A stretch of 64,000 nt of DNA from Bradysia coprophila. Its lineage: Eukaryota > Arthropoda > Insecta > Diptera > Sciaridae. The stretch is taken from the NCBI RefSeq assembly GCF_014529535.1, contig NC_050735.1:3782001-3846000 (forward strand), in the 5' to 3' direction. The position numbers and the translations under genes are program-made. Below the pieces are notes generated by a model. It was not told the DNA's origin, searched no databases, and worked only from the letters and a program-made list of their open reading frames with translations. Every line of letters starts with the position of its first letter. Position 1 is the stretch's first letter. Positions 24,701 to 32,294 of this stretch are shown here, one piece after another.

Positions 24701-26129
24701 ATTAGACTCAAGATTAAAACAACATCCTATGGTGAAAATACCACCATTGAATCCTAGAGATGCCTTCTATGGTGGTAGGACTAATGCCAATAGATTGTAT
24801 TTTAAATCAGACGGTGAAACAAAGTTATTTTATGTGGACATCTGTTCATTATATCCAAGTATTAATAAGAAAGCCCCAAATGTCATTGGACATCCTAAAG
24901 TACACGTAGGCAATGGCTGTCACAAAGTAAATTGGCAGAATATTAACGGTGTTATGATGTGTACCGTTCTCCCACCTCGAGGATTGGCTCTCCCAGTTTT
25001 ACCTTCACGGTATCACGGTAAACTGATGTTCGTATTATGTCACAAATGTGCCCAAGATCTCAATCAAGGCCAATGTAGTCATTCAGACGCGGAGAGAGAG
25101 CTATCTGGTACATGGGTAATGGCCGAAGTTCAGTTGGCTATTGAAAAGGGTTACCAAATTGTTAAAATTGATGAGATCTGGGAATATGAGACAACACAAT
25201 ATGAGCCTGAAACACGTACCGGTGGTCTATTTGCACCATACATTGATGCATTTTTACGCATAAAAGCACAAAGCTCAGGATATCCTAGTTCATGTGTGAC
25301 AGAGGAGGAAAAGCAGAGTTTCTTAGATGAGTTTGAGGAAAGGGAGGGTGTGCGTTTAGACGCAACAAAAATGGAATATAACCAGTCCCTACGTGCAATG
25401 GCAAAAAATCAATTAAACTCTTTCTGGGGTAGGTTTGGAATGAGACCAGATCTTATTCGTACGATGTTGGTCCAGAGCTATGATGTTCTTTTGAACAAAA
25501 TGTTTGACCCTAATATAGAAGTTCACAGTGTTTTGCCATTGGGACAAGAAAATATGTTACTCATGTATAAGGAATTGACCGAAGCACGTATTCCTGACAA
25601 GACTACAAATGTCATTTTAGCCTCATTCACCACGGCTTATGCAAGGATGGAACTGTACAAATATATGGATATGTTAGGTTCAGATAGGGTCTATTATCAC
25701 GATACTGACAGTATTATCTTCTCGTACAAAGAGGGTGAGACCATGGTAGAGACTGGTAATTTTTTAGGACAAATGACAAATGAATTGGAAACGTATGGTC
25801 CTGGTTCATACATTATAGAATACGTTTCAGGCGGTCCAAAAAACTATGCATTCAAAGTATACTCACCAGAAAAAAATGAAATATTTACTGTTATGAAGGT
25901 TAAGGGTATTACATTAAACCATGAAAATTCACAAGTTCTCAGTTTTGATGTAATGAAAAAAATGGTGGATGGACTCATTGAAGGTCCCATAGTATTTGAA
26001 AATGACTGTATTCGACGGTCTAAAATCGGTGATGTGTACACTATTCGTATACCTAAATCATACAGTTTTAATTACAATAAGAGGCAAAAATGTAATGTAG
26101 ATTATAAGACTTTACCGTATGGGTTTTAG
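21795..26129 (+). CDS. polB: Protein-primed DNA polymerase B (Polinton pPolB)
   Basis: A single 1,444-residue frame; 21795 is the first ATG (the frame opens nine codons earlier with a GTG). Replicates the element's linear DNA, probably primed by a terminal protein. Domains in order: an unassigned N-terminal region; a cysteine-rich, probably zinc-binding region with many CxxC pairs (about 435-550); a 3'-5' exonuclease with YDFET (about 566), HNMSGFDGQF (about 662) and YCVQD (about 790); a segment resembling a Vsr or PD-(D/E)XK nuclease with RVDGVYEKTVFEFHG (about 890); then palm and fingers with motif A DICSLYPS (about 1015), motif B KNQLNSFWGRFG (about 1205) and motif C YHDTDS (about 1303). 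All catalytic acidic residues of exonuclease and polymerase motifs are present. There is no frameshift or stop. It reads from the left TIR and converges with the leftward cluster. Confidence 0.96.
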   Translation: MDARNDHPICEEVDASTERGDWFNEYQFLDADLSECVSISESDMRTYYEEMGRVMNELYPVSENGAVQCIDDESCTVDVANECTGIQYGGGQSWNVENTNATVDLSGVWLSNLYNCVPTTGQYIPGQEVVIQYGDGGGRDLGHGVQSELSESPLFTVVASNEQYYQKFRMQGACYSLKIRTPDSAREPETWLVQLFDSIIDYFFKRSSYEIRDGDRIGMTLENNNCGTDPIYISLRRADQFNSEVILSHIMKVFDSNKSFFLDGFLSIQFHYIQLPHGSGGVIKKEIGEKNSEFIKRKACFIKYTVPKNHIDQYCLPYAIIMGRECVKLNNKEITKVEFDSYKNAFKKLRGAAVNLCLLAGVNMTAITHGCSLDEVKKFQNVMPEYQIIIYWGFDMKTIPYTDSAFISDRKINIMYDQGHYFAMRSLTACFAVSYMCPDCQSSANVNTDHVCKYACSFCESSPKCPPVPEDDIITCDMCNRDFLGDDCYVKHVIPKVGTKGKISVCDARKQCPICDVCYKSKTDHQCGVFYCKICEDDVAYTHQCHMPLYATKRRPANNILYVFYDFETQQDTPLYPSEPHKRKHVPNLCVVQTACLKCAYNNDLSEECEECGERQYIFDSTNCVTDLLEFLCKKANEKKKITTDSKKTRKTFRFSKVITLAHNMSGFDGQFILQEIYENNDKYSDVNVIMNGTKAVFISLCRRIHFLDSLNYFHAGLSQLPKIFGFEGSKGFYCHLFNVNSNLNYIGPVPDKQFYCPDSMSTRGRIEFDHWYDSLPSDYIFDNKKELVNYCVQDVTILRKACLKFVTDFWECNQIDPFLDACTMAGACNKVFRSKYLQKETIGIIPSRGYRFVDNQSEIAIKWLCHVEEELGIEIQHSGRGREVVIPGAGRVDGVYEKTVFEFHGDWYHGCECIPVQYNPLDKSSRADEMRMRRESTKNKNKAIKEAGYNLITMRECDFRKKLKNDPALDSRLKQHPMVKIPPLNPRDAFYGGRTNANRLYFKSDGETKLFYVDICSLYPSINKKAPNVIGHPKVHVGNGCHKVNWQNINGVMMCTVLPPRGLALPVLPSRYHGKLMFVLCHKCAQDLNQGQCSHSDAERELSGTWVMAEVQLAIEKGYQIVKIDEIWEYETTQYEPETRTGGLFAPYIDAFLRIKAQSSGYPSSCVTEEEKQSFLDEFEEREGVRLDATKMEYNQSLRAMAKNQLNSFWGRFGMRPDLIRTMLVQSYDVLLNKMFDPNIEVHSVLPLGQENMLLMYKELTEARIPDKTTNVILASFTTAYARMELYKYMDMLGSDRVYYHDTDSIIFSYKEGETMVETGNFLGQMTNELETYGPGSYIIEYVSGGPKNYAFKVYSPEKNEIFTVMKVKGITLNHENSQVLSFDVMKKMVDGLIEGPIVFENDCIRRSKIGDVYTIRIPKSYSFNYNKRQKCNVDYKTLPYGF

Positions 26130-26224
26130 AATAAGAAAAAAAATCGATTTTTTTTTATTATAAGAAATAATATTAAGTTTATTTCATTTGTAAGGTACAA
26201 TTAATTTTTAATAAAGATTTCTTT
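26130..26224. terminator. Convergent 3' ends with polyadenylation signals
   Basis: A 95-bp AT-rich gap between two convergent genes. AATAAAG at about 26209-26215 serves the rightward polymerase gene. On the other strand GAATAAAAAG overlaps the end of the leftward gene. Confidence 0.5.
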
Positions 26225-26602
26225 TTATTCTCGATGCGCTGGTGAGTTATAGATGCAATCTGTACAACTCTTGTCCACAAACCCATCTGTATGCATTGAA
26301 CTACTGCTGCAGTATTTAAAGTTTATAATGTATGAAATGGCAATATGGTCTAAAATCTCGCGAATCAGGTCTGGTAGTGTATTGTAAATGTAGGTTTTAC
26401 AGTCGCAATCCTTTATACTTTCCACTGAGCCATAGTTGATGCATTTATCCAGATGATCTTTCTTGACAGTCTTAGTGAGAGCCATGTACTCTTTGAAACG
26501 CTGATGGCATGAATGAAACTCTGCTACTTTTGACCTAGTAACAATTGTAAAATCTTCGAAGCTGTGTAACAATCGAATGATGTTGTGTAGCGGACACATC
26601 TC
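26225..26602 (-). CDS. Polinton accessory protein, CxC family member 1
   Basis: About 125 residues from the ATG at 26602; the frame stays open to 26668, but a TATA-like CCTATAAG at 26640-26647 lies 38-45 bp upstream of 26602, which supports the inner start. Small and cysteine-rich. A DCDC motif near the C-terminus is followed by a hydrophobic helix-like segment (YIYNTLPDLIREILDHIA). The same arrangement, CxC then an aromatic and a hydrophobic helix, occurs in the proteins at 28600-29157 and 35965-36706, so I infer a family. No known function is recognised. Possible zinc binding is inference only. It is the last gene of the leftward cluster. Confidence 0.7.
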   Translation of the reverse strand, partial: EMCPLHNIIRLLHSFEDFTIVTRSKVAEFHSCHQRFKEYMALTKTVKKDHLDKCINYGSVESIKDCDCKTYIYNTLPDLIREILDHIAISYIINFKYCSSSSMHTDGFVDKSCTDCIYNSPAHRE

Positions 26603-26640
26603 GAAAAGTACTGATAAATATTTATACAGAGAAAGTGTAC

Positions 26641-27081
26641 TTATAGGTTGCGTATATTCACTCCCCACTTCTCATCATTAAGAAAATGTTCTCCAAAACG
26701 GTTATTGAAGACTACCGGAAAATCCCAATCAGGCAGTTCCTCATGGGGTAGCATCTCGTTGGCCTTGTAAATTTTTGCAGTGATGGGTTCACGAATTTCT
26801 TCAGAATCAACATCTTTTAATTTTGTAACTTTACATCTCAAATGTCCCAAATATTGTTTAATATTTTCTTCGCCTGTGATGAATTTACGCTTCACATACC
26901 GACTACATTCATGACCAACAAATGAGTTGAGACCAATAATATAATTTTTAATTTCCTGTGATCTCTTTCGTGTATAAGGTATGCATATGTATCTAGTGTA
27001 GTCGACGCGATTTTTCTCCATATCTGTACCGACTTCAAAATATTTCATTACAATTATTTTCTTGCAATTGTAAATATCCAT
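26641..27081 (-). CDS. Polinton accessory protein, tandem paralogue 1
   Basis: 146 residues from the ATG at 27081. A TATA box (CTATATAAAG, 27153-27162) precedes it by about 75 bp. The protein is clearly homologous to its neighbour at 27217-27657: both share MKYFEVG or LKYFEIG, then TRYICIPYTRKRSQ, a CK(F)I..EN region, RCKV or KCKV, PITA, LPHE and a C-terminal FGEHF. The basic RKR segment after IPYT is notable. The frame overlaps that of the next gene by 28 bp if the longer start there is used. I do not recognise the family outside this element, and function is unknown. Confidence 0.75.
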   Translation of the reverse strand: MDIYNCKKIIVMKYFEVGTDMEKNRVDYTRYICIPYTRKRSQEIKNYIIGLNSFVGHECSRYVKRKFITGEENIKQYLGHLRCKVTKLKDVDSEEIREPITAKIYKANEMLPHEELPDWDFPVVFNNRFGEHFLNDEKWGVNIRNL

Positions 27082-27216
27082 TTTTCTAGCACAAGTTGGT
27101 TACTCCACAAAAGAATGGTAGTGAATGTGTGTCTTATTCCAAAATCGAAACACTTTATATAGTAGGAAAGTGACAGATAAAATGAAATATTTCTTCTGAG
27201 ACGCAAAGTACTTATA

Positions 27217-27657
27217 TTATAATCTGCACACATCCACCCCGGCCTTATCCTCATCCATAAAATGTTCGCCAAAACAGTCATGGAAGGCACAGGGTAAGTT
27301 GTACTTTAGCCTAGTCTCGTGAGGTAGCAACTGGTTAGAAGCATACATTCTTGCTGTGATTGGGTCCCGAATTCCGTACCCACTGGCTCGAGCTTTTGCG
27401 ACTTTACATTTCAAATGTTCTATGTATTCTTCAATATTTTCAGACCCTCTGATAAATTTACATTTCACATACCAACCTCGGTATGGGCTAATAAGTAAAT
27501 TTAAACGGGACATATAACTCTTAATAAACTGTGATCTCTTTCGAGTATAAGGTATACAGATGTATCTTGTGTATTCGGCACGGTTTCCATCTTCGTCATT
27601 ACCGATTTCGAAATACTTCAAGATCATCATTTTTCTTTTACCAATATATGTTTCCAT
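27217..27657 (-). CDS. Polinton accessory protein, tandem paralogue 2
   Basis: Also 146 residues when started at the ATG at 27657. The frame is open to 27702, but a TATA box (CTATAAAAG, 27713-27721) places the transcript start between the two, and the chosen start equals the length of its paralogue at 26641-27081. Shared blocks: KYFEIGN, YTRYICIPYTRKRSQFIKSY, KCKVAK, DPITARMY, LLPHE and CFGEHFMDEDK. The duplication is old, perhaps 45-50% identity by eye, so both copies are probably kept by selection. Function unknown. Confidence 0.75.
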   Translation of the reverse strand: METYIGKRKMMILKYFEIGNDEDGNRAEYTRYICIPYTRKRSQFIKSYMSRLNLLISPYRGWYVKCKFIRGSENIEEYIEHLKCKVAKARASGYGIRDPITARMYASNQLLPHETRLKYNLPCAFHDCFGEHFMDEDKAGVDVCRL

Positions 27658-27784
27658 TCTCCTCAGTCGAGTATTGAATTCCAAATAGTCAGGGTACAGC
27701 AAGGGGTTTAACTTTTATAGAAAATAATGAAAGAAAAATACGTTTTTTTTGAAGTGTTTGAAATGTTTTTATTTGTTTTCTTCT

Positions 27785-28399
27785 TCAATGTATAAACATA
27801 TCGCGGTAACAGATCAAATCAGCTAGAACGCTGTGTTCAATGAAGCCGTGTAACGGGTTCTGGAGCTCACCCATCAGAAAAGAATCAGCCTCTTTAACTG
27901 TCATAGTCTTAATTCTATTGTTCATGAGCTCGATCAATGATTTGAAAGCGTCACAATTGTAGAACCCGATCTGCCAGTTTATGACATCCATGATACGGAC
28001 CAATGCCTTGAGACTGCTGGTATGTATCTGTAGAGTTGAATATTCTGTAGAACCGTCCGATATCCTCCATATGCCATTGCCCATAGATGCAAATTTCATG
28101 GGTTCAAGATTAGGGCTGATTTGTTCAATGTAGCCATAGTTTAGGCTATACGACCCGGATATAATTTTAGATATGACTGCAAAGAAGGCCTCAAGTATAT
28201 CGTGTGTAATTGTAATATAGCGACCTGTGACCCTGTTACAGATCCGTACGATTGGATTAATTGTACAAGGGTCTAGTCCGACAGAGACATATTTAGTAGT
28301 TGATTTGTTGAGGTAAAAGTATCTTTCGCCAAACAGTCGAGGTTCATGGTCCCAGAGACCATACTGGTCATTGTTGGTAGTTTTAACTGATGAAGCCAT
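27785..28399 (-). CDS. Polinton accessory protein, unknown function, 204 residues
   Basis: The start at 28399 is preferred over the upstream open frame to 28645, because the upstream extension is arginine-rich with no domain look, overlaps the next gene, and a TATA (GGTATAAAGG, 28475-28484) lies downstream of the longer start. The protein is not cysteine-rich. It has a central segment with VGLDPCTINPIVRICNRV and YITITHDILEAFF, and then mixed alpha/beta-looking sequence to the end (VLADLICYRDMFIH). I do not recognise the family. Leftward, with its own promoter, between the paralogue pair and the CxC gene. Confidence 0.7.
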   Translation of the reverse strand: MASSVKTTNNDQYGLWDHEPRLFGERYFYLNKSTTKYVSVGLDPCTINPIVRICNRVTGRYITITHDILEAFFAVISKIISGSYSLNYGYIEQISPNLEPMKFASMGNGIWRISDGSTEYSTLQIHTSSLKALVRIMDVINWQIGFYNCDAFKSLIELMNNRIKTMTVKEADSFLMGELQNPLHGFIEHSVLADLICYRDMFIH

Positions 28400-28599
28400 T
28401 GTTTTTATACTTTTGTTGGAGTCGTTTGTGCGAAAGTCGGTTTCGGAATGAATATTCTCCCGGGTTGTCCTGTCCTTTATACCATATTCTTTCGTTTCAG
28501 AGCACACACAAAGACATAACACTTTTCGTCTAAATGCAGAAAAACATGTTTTTTCTTCTCCGTCTTGACATTTAAATCGAAATTTGAAAAATCTTCGTG

Positions 28600-29157
28600 T
28601 CATGGTAGTGCACTTTGTTCTTCTTCTTCGCCGGCTGTCTCCCACTCAGTCTCGAATACGAATGTGTTAATGAAACTTAGTATAATCTCAGTGGCTCGAT
28701 ACCCGTCCCTATATTCACAAGAACATTTTTTGCCATTTGGTGCATTACATTCTCTCGTATGAGCATCTACGTAATTATCACAACCCAACAGTGACCGGCG
28801 ATAATAAGAACAGATATAAGATTTTTCCTCATCCTCTTTATAGTAGGACTCGATTTTGTTCAACAATTCCATCAAAATAGAAGTCAGCTCTTTCCCTCGG
28901 ATACGGGTTGTGGTGAGACCCTGAAGACATTCTTTTATTGTCGTTTTGGGTATACCTTTGACTGCGGCATACCAAGGGGCATGATCTTTTTCCTCTGACT
29001 GTACACACAGAGCACAGGTCTCGTGACTCTCACCAGCATAACAATGTTGTAGGTGTTCACAAAGTGTACGGTACACAGCTATTTTACGATCTGTCAAAGC
29101 TGCTTCTTTTTGTTCGATTGTCAGTAAGGTATACAACAACTGTTTAACAAATTCCAT
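28600..29157 (-). CDS. Polinton accessory protein, CxC family member 2
   Basis: 185 residues from the ATG at 29157, first gene of the leftward cluster. A TATA (CTATTTATAAAG, 29219-29230) lies about 65 bp upstream, in the region shared with the rightward ATPase gene. Cysteine-rich: CALC near residue 48 and CSC near 150, then a hydrophobic C-terminal helix-like segment (TEIILSFINTFVFE), the layout shared with 26225-26602 and 35965-36706. The tail is acidic (EEEEQ). No known function is recognised. Confidence 0.72.
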   Translation of the reverse strand: MEFVKQLLYTLLTIEQKEAALTDRKIAVYRTLCEHLQHCYAGESHETCALCVQSEEKDHAPWYAAVKGIPKTTIKECLQGLTTTRIRGKELTSILMELLNKIESYYKEDEEKSYICSYYRRSLLGCDNYVDAHTRECNAPNGKKCSCEYRDGYRATEIILSFINTFVFETEWETAGEEEEQSALP

Positions 29158-29354
29158 TTTCTTGTATGTGTTTACATCGATCTCCTACTCCGTACTGGGT
29201 CTCTGAAAGATTGTGGCCTCTTTATAAATAGTTACTATTCCCTTCCACCGTTGAGTAGGACAAAGGACAACCCCCCCCCCCTCTCACCTCCGGCCGGTCG
29301 GCTTACGCGTATATATTGCTGAAGGTAATCAGTGGAAATGGATTAATAACAGTG
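29158..29354. promoter_or_regulatory. Divergent promoter region between leftward and rightward clusters
   Basis: A 197-bp intergenic spacer. Leftward TATA at 29219-29230; rightward TATA-like GTATATATT at 29310-29318, about 40 bp before the ATPase ATG. Between them is a run of ten or more C (about 29271-29281) and a GC-rich CCGGCCGGTCGG, striking in this AT-rich element. Confidence 0.55.
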
Positions 29355-30124
29355 ATGGCTTTCAAGTGGAAACATCCATTTACGGGTAAGCAGTCTCAAC
29401 TACGGGGAAAGAAAAATTGTTTGCTTGACTGAACCCTCTAGGGTTCAGTCGAGTAAACAATTTTGCTTTCCTATTAAGTCCAATCGTTAAGCTTGCACAG
29501 TCTTTTTTCTTTTGAAAAGCCATTGTAGCGGGGCCGACATCTTCTGGAAAGAGTACTTTTACGGCCAAGTTTTTGAAATTTCTTCCACATATGGTTGACA
29601 TACCAATCCACGAGATAATTTACTGTGCCCCCGAGTATAGTTATCAGGATCTGAAGGGCTGTGAAACACCAATCAGATACTTACAAGCTCTACCTGGTAT
29701 TGAACTGTTTGAAGATAAGAAACCGAGACTAGCCATCATCGACGATCTTATGTCACAATCTGATGACCTGTCTGATTTTTACACCAAGCTGAGCCATCAT
29801 TTATCTGTCTCGGTGATTTTTATCTGTCAAAATATATTTTACAAAGGGAGGGGACAACGCGACATTTCGTTAAATTCACACTACATTGTTATGTATAAAA
29901 ATCCTCGAGATAGGGTCCAATTTTCAACACTTGCCCGACAAATCGCCCCGCAGAGTCTGTCCTACATGAAAGAAATTTTTGAAGACGCTACATCAGTACC
30001 TTACGGTTACCTTGTTATGGACCTGACCCAGACAACACCTGACCGTTTCAGATACCGCACAAACATTTTTCCAGAGGATAACCCTTCAAATATTCTCTAT
30101 ATACCAAGAAAACACACCGTATAA
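29355..30124 (+). CDS. Packaging ATPase (FtsK/A32-type), two exons
   Basis: Exon 1 29355-29385 and exon 2 29520-30124, joined across a 134-bp GT-AG intron, give 211 residues. Without the splice the frame has an in-frame stop at 29513-29515 just before the P-loop, so the intron is needed. Exon 2 opens directly with the Walker A motif GPTSSGKST; Walker B is RLAIIDDLM about 65 residues later, followed by a sensor-like VIFICQN. Size and motif spacing fit the short ATPases that package DNA into Polinton and related capsids. Most of the intron is a 66-bp hairpin (29406-29471). First of the rightward structural genes. Confidence 0.9.
29406..29471. repeat. Hairpin inside the ATPase intron
   Basis: Arms GGAAAGAAAAATTGTTTGCT... 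and its complement ending AACAATTTTGCTTTCC, about 32 bp each with three or four mismatches and almost no loop. It fills half of a 134-bp intron. It could be a tiny inserted element that became the intron, or an RNA structure that affects splicing. Confidence 0.8.
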
Positions 30125-30165
30125 AAGAGAGTGAAGCAGGTAATATAAAAGCAGTACCATCGAGA

Positions 30166-30519
30166 ATGGCATCAGTAAAGAAACATCTACCGACATTAAA
30201 GCTTGTTCAGACAGCAAAGCCCAGGCTACGCAAGAGTATACTCAGCAATTGCGATCTGGATCTAATTAAGACCATATTGGAGTGTGTTCAGAATACGTTA
30301 CTCGGGAACATCAAATTGACAGCTACCGAAACAAGAAATTTACGAAAATTCAAGTCAGTTTTACGAAGTCTTTTGAACGTACAGGGTAGTCTAGAGAAAA
30401 AGCGTAATTTGATTGTACAAAACGGTGGGTCATTTCTTCCTGTCCTACTGAAACCGATAGTCGCAGCAGCACGTTATACAGTAAAAAATGAAACACGCCC
30501 GAAAAATGATTCTGGTTGA
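30166..30519 (+). CDS. Small basic Polinton protein, 117 residues
   Basis: A lysine/arginine-rich protein. The first half contains KPRLRKSIL, CDLDLIKTILECVQNTLLGNIKL and LRKFKSVLRSLL. This is followed by LEKKRNLIVQNGGSFLPVLL, a basic stretch and then GG plus a hydrophobic segment. I recognise this layout from small proteins encoded near the ATPase in other Polintons and related viruses. A role in DNA condensation or membrane disruption is suggested by composition only. It overlaps the next gene by 32 bp in another frame. Confidence 0.8.
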   Translation: MASVKKHLPTLKLVQTAKPRLRKSILSNCDLDLIKTILECVQNTLLGNIKLTATETRNLRKFKSVLRSLLNVQGSLEKKRNLIVQNGGSFLPVLLKPIVAAARYTVKNETRPKNDSG

Positions 30520-31135
30520 AGCCAAACCAGAGACCAAAGACACAGTTGTTGAGGCCATCAATTCGTTGGCCAAAGCCACTGAATTCAGTAAAACAAATTA
30601 CGGGTCTAATGCCATTGCCATCAGTCATCTGGATACCCAATTGAAGGACCTTTTGACCCGTGAGGATCTACCAGCAGATGCAAGGCTTCGTGAATACAAT
30701 CAACGTCTATAAAAATACCTTTTCTTGTTACGCGAAAGTGAAAAGGAAAATATAAGACCGAACCCTATCGGTGTATCAATACCTACCTATACACAGCTCG
30801 AAATAAAAAAAGAAGAGACAGACCCTGTTTTAGATGAGAGTGCAGACGGAAGACACAAAGACCCAGATAACTCTGCAGACCCCGGTCCATCAAACCCAAG
30901 TTTTCTATCTGATCCATCAGCAACGGGAGTTACACCTAAAACGGGTAGACATTCCCATCATCAACAACTTTTAGCCAGTCCACCGTTACCTGCACAACGA
31001 CGAACTACTCAATTACGAAGTAATTTACCACGTGGTACACCAATACATGATAGACTCCGTAAAACCGACAAAGTTCGTAAAAACTCACGCTACGATGGGT
31101 ATTGGGTCAACTGGACCCCGTACGGCGGAAAATAA
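30488..31135 (+). pseudogene. Conserved Polinton protein interrupted by one in-frame TAA
   Basis: The frame starts with ATG at 30488 (MKHARKMILVEAKPE), stops at TAA 30710-30712, and then runs open in the same frame to 31135. The part before the stop (74 residues) ends in a helix-like segment, LREYNQRL; the part after continues with YLF and a proline/serine-rich, charged region, and ends WVNWTPYGGK. The layout matches a protein found in many Polintons between the basic protein and the integrase. Because 135 codons downstream stay open, the stop is probably a recent nonsense change; translational readthrough is the alternative. There is no ATG soon after the stop. The integrase ATG follows after 4 bp. 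Confidence 0.75.
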
Positions 31136-31139
31136 GACA

Positions 31140-32294
31140 ATGGATAACAAATTGAGTAAAATCTATTACACACCTTCACACCCTGCCTCCTTTTCAACTG
31201 TAGAAAAGTTATGGCTAGCAACAAACAAGAAATTTTCAAAAAAGAAAATTACCGAATGGTTACAAAAACAGTACACGTATACACGCCACAAACCGCATCG
31301 CATACATTTTCCGCGCAATAGTTACAACGTAACTAACATCGGTGATTTGTGGGAGTGTGATTTGGCTGAATTTTCGACTGATTACTCTAAGGAAAACAAT
31401 GGCATAAAATATTTACTAGGTTAGATAATGTAAAACATAAGCATTTTAAAATAAAACTCTAAAAGTAAAATTTTTTTAGTTGTTATTGATTGCTTCTCGA
31501 AGTACATGTTTGTCGAGCCATTAACACAGAAGAATGCAGACGCTGTTATTACGGCTTTCAAGAAAATATTTAAAAAAACTGATCAGCGACCTGTACGTAT
31601 CCAGAGTGATAATGGCGGTGAATTTACAGCACTGAAGTTTAAAAAGTTCTTAAAAGAGAAAGACATAATTTACAACTCAACCAGAAATCCTGATACAAAG
31701 GCAAGTATTTGTGAACGGTCTATACGCACATTGAAGGGGAGAATTTTCAAGTATTTCACACACACTGGTTCTCTTACATTTATTGACAAGCTGGATGATT
31801 TTGTCGATGCATACAACAACAGCTATCATCGTACCATTAAAATGGCACCAGTTGATGTCAATGAAAATAACATTTTACAAGTGTATGAGAACACAATGAA
31901 ATCCCAGATGGCACGTAAAGCAAAAAAAAGGAAAATTAACAGAATTAAGTCAAAGCTCAGAGTCGGGGACTACGTGCGTATTTCTAAAAGTAAAAATACC
32001 TTCTCTAAAGGTTACGAAAGCGGCTGGACAAATGAATGTTTCAAGGTACAAAAGATTGTGAAAAGAGACCCTGTGGTATACAGGATTGTTGATCTGGACG
32101 GGGAAGAAATAACAGGGACCTTCTATGAACCAGAGCTACAAAAAGTAATCTTCGATGAGTCAGCAGCCAAGGCCATCAAAACGATTATAAAACAGAGGAA
32201 GCGTGGTAAAACGATTCAGTATCTTGTGGAGTGGCGAGGCTACAGCAGTAAACATAATTCGTGGATAAATGCCTCTACCATTACAAAAAAATGA
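31140..32294 (+). CDS. int: Polinton integrase (DDE, with chromodomain), two exons
   Basis: Exons 31140-31419 and 31480-32294 joined by a 60-bp GT-AG intron in phase 1 give 364 residues. Retrovirus-type integrase that inserts the element with a 6-bp duplication. N-terminal region with YYTPSHPASFS and RHKPHRIHF; catalytic core with WECDLAEF (first Asp about 74), QSDNGGEF (second Asp about 137) and SICERSIRTLKGR (Glu about 172), a D-x34-E spacing. The C-terminal 45 residues form a chromodomain (YLVEWRGYSSKHNSWI), as usual in Polinton integrases and thought to bind modified histones. The intron falls just before VVIDCFSKY of the core. All three acidic residues are present. The stop overlaps the next gene's start by 4 bp (ATGA). 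Confidence 0.94.

Noticed and set aside
28400..28645. Arginine-rich N-terminal extension of the 204-residue Polinton protein
   Set aside because: It overlaps the neighbouring gene, starts upstream of the likely TATA box and looks like read-back of an untranslated region.
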